Assembly (NCBI RefSeq): GCF_963678635.1
Contig: NC_087063.1
Location: 71,199,617-71,259,616, forward strand
Length of the DNA stretch: 60,000 nucleotides
Reading direction: 5' to 3'
Source: Symsagittifera roscoffensis
Lineage: Eukaryota; Xenacoelomorpha; Acoela; Convolutidae
Shown: positions 31,766 through 39,735 of the stretch, one piece after another
Layout: each line of letters begins with the position of its first letter
Position numbering within the stretch: position 1 is the stretch's first letter
Notes under the pieces: generated by a model
Databases searched by the model: none
What the model was told of the DNA's origin: nothing
The model's input: only the letters and a program-made list of their open reading frames with translations
Program-made: the position numbers and the translations under genes

Positions 31766-33052
31766 TTAAGTCCCGTAGGCCTTCTGCTTGATGGTGGTGC
31801 CTTGCAACATTGTCTCCAGATAACCCTCCATGGCACTCTTGTCTTCCAGAGCCATCACATACCCTCTAGCCGAGTTTCGGTACTCCAACATTTCCATGTA
31901 TCCACCGGCGGGTTCATCTATCGACACAGCCTCCGATACTGTCAGTCGGTTGTATTCTACCGGTACTAGTTGTCCTGCGACATTTCCCTTTCCGTGATTC
32001 ATGGGAGATGGCCTAAAGTCTTTCATTGTGCTCTCTCCACATTGGCTGAGTATTTCCATTTCTAAGGTTGCTCCAGCCAGAGTGCGGTCACTCCTTTTGG
32101 ATTTATAACCTGTTGACTGTGGTCCCGCCATGAGAATGGGTGGCACCATCGCTATATCAGTCAACATTTTATCTGTGCCAGGCAATTGATAATCACCTTG
32201 TCCCAAATCCATGACCTCTTCGACTCGTTTCCTTTTCGCTGAATTGACAGCTTTCATCGATATCTCCGAATCCACCTTCGTCTTTCCTACTCTCCTCGGC
32301 CTCACTCGGCTGCCTAACTTCATTTTCATCGCATTGATCTTATCAATCACCAATTTCGATCGCATCGTTCCTCTCCTGGTTCTTGACAGATACACCACCT
32401 CTCCTTTATCGTCCTGCGGTGTCATCTTGATGGGAGAATTCGCTTCACTTTCATCAGTGGCTGAGTCAATCAACAACTCACTCAATCTCCCTTCACACTC
32501 ATCAAGCTTGTCAAGGACTTCCCCCATCAAGGGTCGATTGAGACCTGATTTCAGAATGGACTGGGTCCCATAGCTCTGAACCACTGTCCAGACTTCTTCC
32601 ATGAACGCCACTCTGTCCAATTTGCATCCCGTCATACTTTCGTGGTCTCGGTGATGTACTTCCCTTTCTTCTTCGGGCAATGTTTTCAAGAAAGGTACTC
32701 TGGCTGAGCCCTCTATTCTTCTTCTTCTAGGCGATTCCATGAGAATTCTTTGTTCGTTATTTCTTGAATTGCCAGGAGAGCTGCTCTCCGGCAAATCCCG
32801 TTTCGTTTCCATAAAGGCTGATGGAGGCTCCAGTGTCGGTATGCCTTCATCCGCTGGCTCAGTCGTCTCTAACGTATCCGCGTTGTTCTCAAGATCACTG
32901 AAGATATTGAAATCCAGGCTGGATACTCCTCCTGTCGATGCCCTGTCGTCTTCCCCACCAGCTTGATTTGCATCTTGTTGCATGGGTTCCTCGGTTTGAC
33001 GGCTTCCTCCCTGACATATCTTTATTTGAGCTCGAGGGTCCTTGTTTATCAT
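31766..33052 (-). CDS. Accessory X4 of element B
   Basis: ATG 33052, 428 codons, ending in a TAA eleven codons before the X5 ATG. It is acidic and Ser/Thr-rich, with a basic patch AKRKRVEEV (near 32230) at the place of the KRKREVE patch in A and C. A helical segment (AFMEEVWTVVQSYG, RPLMGEVLDKLDECE) lines up with LWDTVVRFGEP and ARKELLSKLVELR in C. A stop between X4 and X5 is present in B and C at matching positions, so the boundary is probably real. It looks like a disordered nuclear protein; the activity is unknown. Confidence 0.65.
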   Translation of the reverse strand: MINKDPRAQIKICQGGSRQTEEPMQQDANQAGGEDDRASTGGVSSLDFNIFSDLENNADTLETTEPADEGIPTLEPPSAFMETKRDLPESSSPGNSRNNEQRILMESPRRRRIEGSARVPFLKTLPEEEREVHHRDHESMTGCKLDRVAFMEEVWTVVQSYGTQSILKSGLNRPLMGEVLDKLDECEGRLSELLIDSATDESEANSPIKMTPQDDKGEVVYLSRTRRGTMRSKLVIDKINAMKMKLGSRVRPRRVGKTKVDSEISMKAVNSAKRKRVEEVMDLGQGDYQLPGTDKMLTDIAMVPPILMAGPQSTGYKSKRSDRTLAGATLEMEILSQCGESTMKDFRPSPMNHGKGNVAGQLVPVEYNRLTVSEAVSIDEPAGGYMEMLEYRNSARGYVMALEDKSAMEGYLETMLQGTTIKQKAYGT

Positions 33053-34387
33053 TGTCGGTTCCTTCCGGAAACTTCGGTATGATCAATGTACCGGTCGATC
33101 TATCTTCCTCTTCTCCTTGGACCACTTTGATTTCCTCACAACCGAAGGGTGCTAGGAAGGTTCTCGTTCGCAGCGTTCCTACTACCGTCAACTCCGGTTT
33201 CACACTAGTCAGGATCAAGGAGGCCTCAGGCAGTTCGGTCCTGCCTCTCATCTTCACAGGCGCTAAGCCTAATCCCGACCATTCCTCATCAAATCTTCCA
33301 GGCTTGGGAGTCGCCGCGTTGCTTATTCGCCTTCTCGTCGCTTGACCTGTATAGGCAAATCGTGTGTACTGTAACACAGCGGCATTTCTTCCCACAAAGT
33401 ATGTATCCATCGTTGCTACGAAGTTCCCTATTCTCCTTTCATTGGTTTCGAATGCTCTCAACCTAGGAGTTTGTACCACGGAGACTGCTCCGAGCAACAT
33501 CCTTTTATCAGAGGGAATTCAGGGATTGCCTCCGGCAGCTTCTCGTAATCAACCCAGTCTTTCGTCTCTTCTCTCACTTTATGATATGCTGCAGTGAGAC
33601 GAGGCACTCTGGTTATCTCACCATTCGTTTTTTCATAGGGTCTCAGATTCCAAAGCTTCGGAAACACTTCGATGTATCCTCTTTCTACTTCTCCCATGCG
33701 ATCATGGAAGTGATCGTCACAATTGATGACTGTCATCTCTGGCTCTGATATTTTTGCAAATAACAGATCTTCACTCATGAGCTCCCGCAATGTGTGCTGC
33801 TCCCCCAAGTTCAGTGCACTACCGTCCACTGCTGATATGAGGTTCAGGTGCAGCACCGACCTGCTATACGCCTCCACCTTAACGTCAGGGAACGCAAACG
33901 TGATCGCTGGTCCATAGATCACTGTCACAAACTCCGTGACTCCTCTGATCAGTGCTAAGGGATCGTTTCTCATAGGCAAGCTCAGATCTCTTTCGATAGT
34001 CTCATCTTCTCCCGTTCCAAAGCGATTTTGTTGTAAGAGATATTGGATAAGAGTGTGTCTCAGGTCTCTTATCTTATTCCAAGAGTCTGTGGATTTCTTC
34101 ATATCTAGGTTCTTCACTCTCTCTCTCATCTGCTCTGGACAACGTGTCAATTTCATTAGTCCTCCCAAGTTTCCGTGGGTAATCGCAATCAGTGTTAGAA
34201 GTCCATCTAACCGCAGCATCCTTCGGTGAGCAGCATCGCCGGTCCTTTCACGAAACTCTCTGCTCCAAACGTCACGAACAAGGTTAGTAGTTCCACTATT
34301 GACACTTCCACTACTGCTTGGAGAAATTCCTTTATCAAGTAATGAGAAACTTTCGGGTAAACTTTCGCCAAGAAGGACGCGGTCCAT
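32895..34387 (-). pseudogene. Accessory X3 of element B in two frames
   Basis: Frames 34387-33458 (309 codons) and 33500-32895 (201 codons) overlap by 43 nt and follow each other by a single-base shift. The first has LTLIAITHGNLGGL, TVIYGPAITFAFPD and FPKLWNLRPYE, matching X3 of A and C (YPKFWNLNPL in C). The second has TYFVGRNAAVLQYTRF and TFLAPFGCEEIKVV, matching FIGYTAAVYFHTSE and KYRAPYGLEQVE. So one ancestral protein is split by indels. No family is recognised. Confidence 0.65.
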
Positions 34388-36054
34388 CCGGCTCCCAAAC
34401 CTTCCAGCATGCTGTCTGTCCGTTCAGAGCCTTCCTGTCCCTTCACTTCCTGGGTCCAGAAGGTTTCCAGGGTAATCTGACACATTCTGTTTACAATTTC
34501 AGCGGTCTTTTCTCCGGCATTTTCCGCCAGGTTCACCTCCTTTAACAAGTAGGTATGGATCTTCGTGATCATCACAGGGCCTTGCTCAAAAGCATCTGCA
34601 CCCAATGCCGCTACTCCAGGATTTAGGTGTAGCCACTGGTTGGCTTCCGGCTTGGTTCTCAAAACCATCGCCTCCAAATGAGCATTAGTCTCTAGTGAAT
34701 TTTTCCTCCTCGTTTTTTCACCTGTCACTTCCATTGCTCGGAACCATACGTCGTTGGAAATTGTTACGATCACTCGATGGTCGTCGTCTATTCCCGGCTT
34801 AAGCTTGAGTTGTCGACTGAAATTGGACAGTTCCAACCCCAGCACCTCGTCCAACACTAACATGTGCAACGCATGGTCCTTGAAACCTCTCATCGCGTTC
34901 GAGATATCTGACCACAATGCAGGTAGTTCAGCCCTGAGTGGCCTCAGGTTTTCCATTTCTATCATGCGATTTGGGGCTGATATGATCACATCATATTTTC
35001 TTTCCGAAAGCAAGGTCACAATCGCATACACGAATTTCAGTCCATCCGGGAGATGTGCATACCCCGGAGACAACGCGAATACTACTCTCGGTGTCACTTT
35101 GGTGAACGACCCCTCCTTCGTCGCATCCACCACTTCACCCATCGACTCAAGGATATCTTTTATCGCTGGCCACACAGCATTCTCTGCCGTTGTAGGATCT
35201 CTGAGTCTGCTCAGAAAACTTCTACTGTGTAGATGGTCATTGATGCCAGCAAACACGATCGTAATTGGGTTCATGTCCGTCTGCCTTTGTACCCCTCCAG
35301 CCAGAGATACCGATTGCAGTAGGTCCAGATCGACCGCTGCCAACATTATAACGTCCGGCCAAAACAGAGACTTGGAGGTATACGCGAACTCTGAATTCGC
35401 TACTATCATGATCTTGGCCTTCCTCATTTCTGCTTTGTCATAGGCGGCGAAGATGGTCTCATCCTTCTTTATTGCCTTCAATCCGCCGTATCTTTGGACA
35501 TCACCGTCTTGATTCACTAGTTTTGGGTATATTCTTTCTTTCACATGACCTGGGGGTGAGCTCACTTGCCTGAACATCTTCACATGTTGTCCGATCGGCG
35601 CTCTCGTTGTCAGAAATCTTCCTGGTCTCTCTTCCCGATTCCCTTCATCATGATTCAATCTCACATCCTGCAATGGTCTCGCGTTCACTGGTCCCATTGT
35701 GTTGTTAGAGAGCAGTCCCTCTAGGTCAGCAAATCTCAAGGCCGTCGTGGAGCTGAAATTTATCCTAGCGGCTATCAACCAGTCTACCCCGGTTATCGAG
35801 TACAGTCTGCTGACGGATAGCGTCGCTCCATTCAGCATCCTCCTTGCCTCTTCGATGAAGCTTACCCTCTGGAGATCCAGCTCCATTAGTTCGTCTTTGT
35901 ATACATGCCAGGGAGATGGTATGGGTCTTGACCACATCAACGAGCCTCTGCCCGGGCGTCTCTCCTCTCGACTGGTACAGTGCAAACGGTCAGTACCGCG
36001 CAATTGAAATTCTGCCAGAGGGTAGTAAACAAACACACCATCATTGATTCCCAT
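34207..36054 (-). CDS. Accessory ORF with end of SGNH 1 and all of SGNH-like domain 2 (element B)
   Basis: 615 codons. Residues 20-25 (GTDRLH) supply the Asp-x-x-His pair that would complete SGNH domain 1, whose Ser and Asn lie in the preceding frame. Residues 213-221 (AKIMIVANS) and 269-274 (AGINDH) look like block I and block III of a second SGNH-like domain, with the Gly-Asp of the usual GDS replaced by Ala-Asn. SPGYAHLPDGLKFVYA and DEVLGLELSNFSRQLK follow and are conserved in A. The last 100 residues are hydrophobic (the start of X3). Domain 2 may not be catalytic. The ORF overlaps its neighbours by 118 and 181 nt. Confidence 0.65.
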   Translation of the reverse strand: MGINDGVFVYYPLAEFQLRGTDRLHCTSREERRPGRGSLMWSRPIPSPWHVYKDELMELDLQRVSFIEEARRMLNGATLSVSRLYSITGVDWLIAARINFSSTTALRFADLEGLLSNNTMGPVNARPLQDVRLNHDEGNREERPGRFLTTRAPIGQHVKMFRQVSSPPGHVKERIYPKLVNQDGDVQRYGGLKAIKKDETIFAAYDKAEMRKAKIMIVANSEFAYTSKSLFWPDVIMLAAVDLDLLQSVSLAGGVQRQTDMNPITIVFAGINDHLHSRSFLSRLRDPTTAENAVWPAIKDILESMGEVVDATKEGSFTKVTPRVVFALSPGYAHLPDGLKFVYAIVTLLSERKYDVIISAPNRMIEMENLRPLRAELPALWSDISNAMRGFKDHALHMLVLDEVLGLELSNFSRQLKLKPGIDDDHRVIVTISNDVWFRAMEVTGEKTRRKNSLETNAHLEAMVLRTKPEANQWLHLNPGVAALGADAFEQGPVMITKIHTYLLKEVNLAENAGEKTAEIVNRMCQITLETFWTQEVKGQEGSERTDSMLEGLGAGWTASFLAKVYPKVSHYLIKEFLQAVVEVSIVELLTLFVTFGAESFVKGPAMLLTEGCCG

Positions 36055-37094
36055 AGTGCTTCCTGCTCATCCGAACCTCTGGAGATGTCATTCGTTCCAA
36101 CCAGGATCCTCACATTGGGGATCCTCCCTGGATTCATTAATTCCACCATTCGATATAACTGGGCTACGGTCGATCCCCCGAAGACAATCACTGTGGTGAC
36201 CCAAGAGGTCCTCAAATTCGACAGTACTCTGACCAAGCTGTCTCCCAGTATCAGATGTGATGTCCCCAGTGGCGGTTGTTGTAGGTTTACTGCCGGGTTC
36301 CAAGTCGCTCGATTGAAGCAAGCTCTCGGATCTGTCTCCGGAACTCCCGTAAAATTAAATCTCAATTGATTGTTCTTTTGTACGTCCATTACACGAGAGA
36401 CTTTCTTCGCTGGCATCTTCTGTATTCTTCTCTCTGGGGCCTTCGAGCTCCCCATGAGTGGCGTCACGTCACTTATCCCCTGTCTGATCACGGTCTGGGA
36501 GAGTCGTACTCTGCCCGTGTCGTAAATCGTTCCATAGGGTGCAGTCACCCGGGAACCTGGCGCATTCTTGTTGGCGACCAGTCGTCCAGCTGTCTCTATC
36601 AGCTTCCTCACCGTTTGTTCCACGACGGGGTCACCCAAGGTGTCACTAGGGTCCGGGATTGTCACTCGATCTGTCGCTGTCGGGAGCCGTGTCTCCGTTG
36701 TTTGACTCATTTCTCGAGGCGTCAAGAGCTCCATCGGGGACTGCCCACGAGGATTACTCCTTGCAGGTATCACTTTCTCCACGGCCGTTGTCAACGCCAT
36801 CTGTTCCGATCGCTCTTTGTAGTCCTGCCTCAAGCGCTCAATTTCTTGACCCTGCTTTTTGTTGCAGTCTTCGAACAATCTTCTCCACATGTCCCGATCA
36901 TCCTCCATAATGAGCATGGTTTTGGTCATCTCGTCTAGCTCCCTTTTCGTCCTTTCCAGAGCCAGATGAGGCAGCCTCGCTGTTAATCTCCTGATGCATT
37001 CTCGTAAGCCCAGGTTTGGGCTTGGAGGGCATAGGCATTTCACCTGGTTGGTACGTCCTAGAACTTCCCAATCCAGGCTCATTCGCCAAGTCAC
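35937..37094 (-). CDS. Accessory coiled coil and SGNH domain 1 (element B)
   Basis: 385 codons in the frame after X1. The N-part is a coiled coil (ERTKRELDEMTKTM, EIERLRQDYKERSEQM). A Thr/Ser/Pro-rich linker follows, then about residue 275 onward an SGNH fold: HLILGDSLVRVL (nucleophile Ser in GDS), VIVFGGST (oxyanion Gly), ILVGTNDISRG (Asn) and an LTVCTVP strand. The catalytic His lies in the overlapping next frame (GTDRLH). With all four blocks present this domain could be an active esterase or deacetylase in an intact copy. The equivalent in A is at 14037-15169. Confidence 0.7.
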   Translation of the reverse strand: MTWRMSLDWEVLGRTNQVKCLCPPSPNLGLRECIRRLTARLPHLALERTKRELDEMTKTMLIMEDDRDMWRRLFEDCNKKQGQEIERLRQDYKERSEQMALTTAVEKVIPARSNPRGQSPMELLTPREMSQTTETRLPTATDRVTIPDPSDTLGDPVVEQTVRKLIETAGRLVANKNAPGSRVTAPYGTIYDTGRVRLSQTVIRQGISDVTPLMGSSKAPERRIQKMPAKKVSRVMDVQKNNQLRFNFTGVPETDPRACFNRATWNPAVNLQQPPLGTSHLILGDSLVRVLSNLRTSWVTTVIVFGGSTVAQLYRMVELMNPGRIPNVRILVGTNDISRGSDEQEALWESMMVCLFTTLWQNFNCAVLTVCTVPVERRDARAEAR

Positions 37095-37371
37095 TCCCTG
37101 AGAGAGCCCCGTTTCTCCACCTCATCACTCTCATGTTCGGGCGGTCTAGTACTCCCCTCTCTCCATATGCTGCCATCAACAGGACTTCCGTGGAGCGGTC
37201 CCCACGGTTGTCATTCCCCAAGATGTTGATCAGGGCATTCAGCAACGTGAATACCTCTGGGTCCTCCAGAGTGAAGTCTCGATCCATCAGCCGACGATAG
37301 ATCGCATCTATCATCGGTCCTACATATGCATCTGCCAGGTCCATCAATTCATCCAGTTTGAAATTGTCCAT
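36898..37371 (-). CDS. Accessory X1 of element B, N-terminal domain
   Basis: I place the start at ATG 37371 (MDNFKLDELMDL) because the frame upstream begins with a TTG codon and is preceded by AT-rich gap sequence. About 157 codons: a helical domain (LMDLADAYVGPMID, TLLNALINILG, TEVLLMAAYGERG) matching A X1, then a Ser/Pro-rich tail. A single-base shift near 37000 leads into the coiled-coil frame, so X1 and the SGNH ORF were probably one protein. Confidence 0.6.
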   Translation of the reverse strand: MDNFKLDELMDLADAYVGPMIDAIYRRLMDRDFTLEDPEVFTLLNALINILGNDNRGDRSTEVLLMAAYGERGVLDRPNMRVMRWRNGALSGSDLANEPGLGSSRTYQPGEMPMPSKPKPGLTRMHQEINSEAASSGSGKDEKGARRDDQNHAHYGG

Positions 37372-37771
37372 ACTGTTCTTCAGATTTGATTTGACTCGAT
37401 TCGATTTCAAGGTTTTGACTCAAGTGAGTAATTAAATGATCAATCAGGATCTATAAAAGAAGTCACAAATATCACACTTGTCAGTTTCACCTTAACAGAT
37501 ATCGTTAAAATTTGCTTAAAAACAGTTCAAATCAAAAGATATTTATCCTAAAATTTATTAAAATCAATCGGTCCCTAAAATTTTGGAATTTGACCTAAGA
37601 TTGGACAGTCCAAACTTTGGATCTATTCCTAAGATCGTCATTCAGTTGTTCATGGTCACTAACCCCTACTTACCCATGATCTTAATAACCTAACACATAA
37701 CATAACATAACACACATATCACATTTTACACACAACTTAGTCTTTTTGCCTAACACCCTCTCGCACGTCAC
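37372..37771 (-). other. Non-coding gap between pol and the accessory module (element B)
   Basis: AT-rich, no ORF. It contains short ACATAACATAAC-type repeats near 37695. It is the counterpart of 12412-12903 in A. Confidence 0.5.
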
Positions 37772-38938
37772 TCAGCCTATACTTAAGTAATATTTCTTAT
37801 GTAAGTATACTTGTATATTAGTATCAGAGAATATCACGTGTACAAGCGAGTACAATTTCCGAGGATGCAGTCGTCCTCTGTTTGGATCGTACACTGGAAG
37901 CGAGAGCTCCTTCACGTCCATTTCCACGAGAAAGTCCCTCAGACTCGTCAAGGACAAGACTAGGTTCTCTGGGTCCACGTGCTGCCTCTCCGTCGCCCTC
38001 GTTACCAAGAAGCATATGTATTTTCCCGGTATCTGTGACGCCGCCGGAGGTAAGGCCGCTACGCCCCCTATCCCTGGTCTTTGTTTCCAAAGGAATTCCA
38101 CGTTTTTGTATTCTCTTTTAAAATCTGCCGCTAACGCTGTCCTAAAACTCATGTCTTCTGTGATTGCTATCGCACACGTTCTGTTTGTGAGTATGAAATC
38201 ACTGTCTGTTAGTATTATGTTACGTAAATATTCATTTGGTAAGTTAAAATATGACTCAACTACCCTACCTAGGTCAGGTTTCCTAGGTTCTTCGCCTGTT
38301 TCTGCTTCTAAGTCTCCTGTTTCTCTTGCTATCTTTAATTTTTTTATTATCAAGTTTTCAGTGTGGGTAAGTCCTACCCCCACTCCCCGGACAAAAATAT
38401 CCATCGACGTCCCCGTCGATCGCATACCGGGTATCAAGTCGAGGTTAGAAGCTGGAATGAGTAGTCGTCCTTCCTGAGCAGCCCAGGAAGGATCATATCG
38501 TTCGGTCTTGATGTATTTCATGCTTTCACGATCTACGTCTTGAATCGTGACGCTGGTCTCCTCTGGGTCCGAGGTCATTTCGTTCAGCCACTCTAAGACA
38601 CGCAGGTTTGTCAAGTCTTGTTCATATGACTGCTGTTGCTCGTCGTTGAATTCTACCTCGGATTTCGACCGGTCGTCGACCCACTCATCGTCGTGATCAT
38701 CGACTATGTCAATGTCTTGTGACACAGTTATTTCTTCTAGACCCACTACTTCCTCCACTATCTTCTTCAGATCTATCCTATCCACTACAAAGTCGTCACC
38801 GTAAGGATTGTATTTGTTTCTGGGTCTTGTCCCGTCCTTCTGACGAGTCTGTATCGTGAACGGAAGATCCGGTTCCAAGTTCTTGGGAACCTCTCTCTGT
38901 TCGGGATCCTGCCATTCCTCCTCTGCGTAAGGTTTCAT
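37772..38938 (-). CDS. Post-integrase ORF with a macro-like domain (element B)
   Basis: ATG 38938, 388 intact codons. Residues 1-170 are acidic linker. Then comes the highly conserved IFVRGVGVGLTHTENLII segment. The last about 170 residues look like a Poa1-type macro domain: CAIAITEDMSFRTALAADF, GGVAALPPAASQIPGKYICF, LSLTSLRDFL, SLPVYDPNRGRLHP and an IFSDTNIQVYLHKKYYL end. The classic G-x-G substrate loop is not obvious, so activity is doubtful; binding of ADP-ribose is possible. It overlaps the integrase-tail frame (39275-38796) by 143 nt, which suggests a frameshift-linked extension of pol. Confidence 0.5.
   Translation of the reverse strand: MKPYAEEEWQDPEQREVPKNLEPDLPFTIQTRQKDGTRPRNKYNPYGDDFVVDRIDLKKIVEEVVGLEEITVSQDIDIVDDHDDEWVDDRSKSEVEFNDEQQQSYEQDLTNLRVLEWLNEMTSDPEETSVTIQDVDRESMKYIKTERYDPSWAAQEGRLLIPASNLDLIPGMRSTGTSMDIFVRGVGVGLTHTENLIIKKLKIARETGDLEAETGEEPRKPDLGRVVESYFNLPNEYLRNIILTDSDFILTNRTCAIAITEDMSFRTALAADFKREYKNVEFLWKQRPGIGGVAALPPAASQIPGKYICFLVTRATERQHVDPENLVLSLTSLRDFLVEMDVKELSLPVYDPNRGRLHPRKLYSLVHVIFSDTNIQVYLHKKYYLSIG
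38345..38420 (-). promoter_or_regulatory. Conserved two-hairpin block, element B copy
   Basis: Counterpart of 11769-11845. Hairpin 1 lies at 38403-38420, the decamer at 38383-38392 and hairpin 2 just below it. The block is inside the open macro-like ORF. Confidence 0.55.
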
Positions 38939-39275
38939 CGTCCGCTTCGATCACCTCGTTTGGATCCAGGTCCAGCGGTGTATCCGTTCCTTCCTCCACG
39001 ACTTCGTTTCCATCGTTCTTCTCCCTGGTGCCCTTCTCGTTGACCTCACAAGCAGGATCCATCATTAGATAATCCCCTTTTTCCATGTCTGCAGGTATAC
39101 ACCAGTCTTCTGTCGATGATTTGTGTGGCTTGATGTTCTCGTAGTGGGCGGCTCGGCCAGTACTCAGTCTATAAAAGCGTCCCTCCTGGTGCACCTCTGT
39201 AGTCATGAAGGGTCCCCTCCACTTTTTAGGAGCTTTTTCGTCCCTTTCGGTGGTATAACGTTCTGAAGCACCCAT
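38796..39275 (-). CDS. pol: Integrase C-terminal GPY/F module (element B)
   Basis: The frame contains KKWRGPFMTTEVHQEGRF, a GPY/F-type module found at the C-terminus of many Ty3/gypsy integrases, then LSTGRAAHYENIKPH and an acidic tail. The module probably helps target or stabilise integration. The following ORF overlaps it in another frame. Confidence 0.75.
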   Translation of the reverse strand: MGASERYTTERDEKAPKKWRGPFMTTEVHQEGRFYRLSTGRAAHYENIKPHKSSTEDWCIPADMEKGDYLMMDPACEVNEKGTREKNDGNEVVEEGTDTPLDLDPNEVIEADDETLRRGGMAGSRTERGSQELGTGSSVHDTDSSEGRDKTQKQIQSLR

Positions 39276-39277
39276 AA

Positions 39278-39735
39278 TTAGTCTCCCACCGAGTAAGCTT
39301 TTGCACCAGCTGCTTTCTTGTCGAATTTTTTCCTCTGCCTTGCCTGTGCTTGCTGAGTCTTTCGTCTACACAAATCGTTCAACTCTTGTTGGCTTCTGAT
39401 CACATCCCTCACGTAGACCTGTGGAGACGTTTTCTTTCCCTCATACTCTGGGTAGAAGAAGGTTAAGGGTAAAGACATCTCGTGTCCAGTTAGCATCATG
39501 TGTGGACTGACTCCGGTGGCGGAGTGTTGCGTGCTGTTATATGCTCCATCACCTGCGGAAGGTATCTGTCCCAATCGGTCATGTACCTGGAACAATATAC
39601 TCTCAGCATCGACACTAACGTCCTATTCTGTCTTTCAACTAAGCCATTCGTCTGATGGTGGTATGTCGTGGAGTGTGCTTGAGCGACCTGTGAGCGTCTC
39701 ATGAGCTCTTTCGTAAGCTCTCCTACGAAAGCTGT
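39278..39735 (-). pseudogene. pol: Element B integrase, second half of the core
   Basis: After a TGA at 39736-39738 (a Gly in A), the frame carries GLVERQNRTL, with the catalytic Glu, to about 39600. A one-base shift then leads into the frame beginning near 39550 (GAYNSTQHSATGVSP and LNDLCRRK). The catalytic residues are intact but the coding frame is broken twice. Confidence 0.8.
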
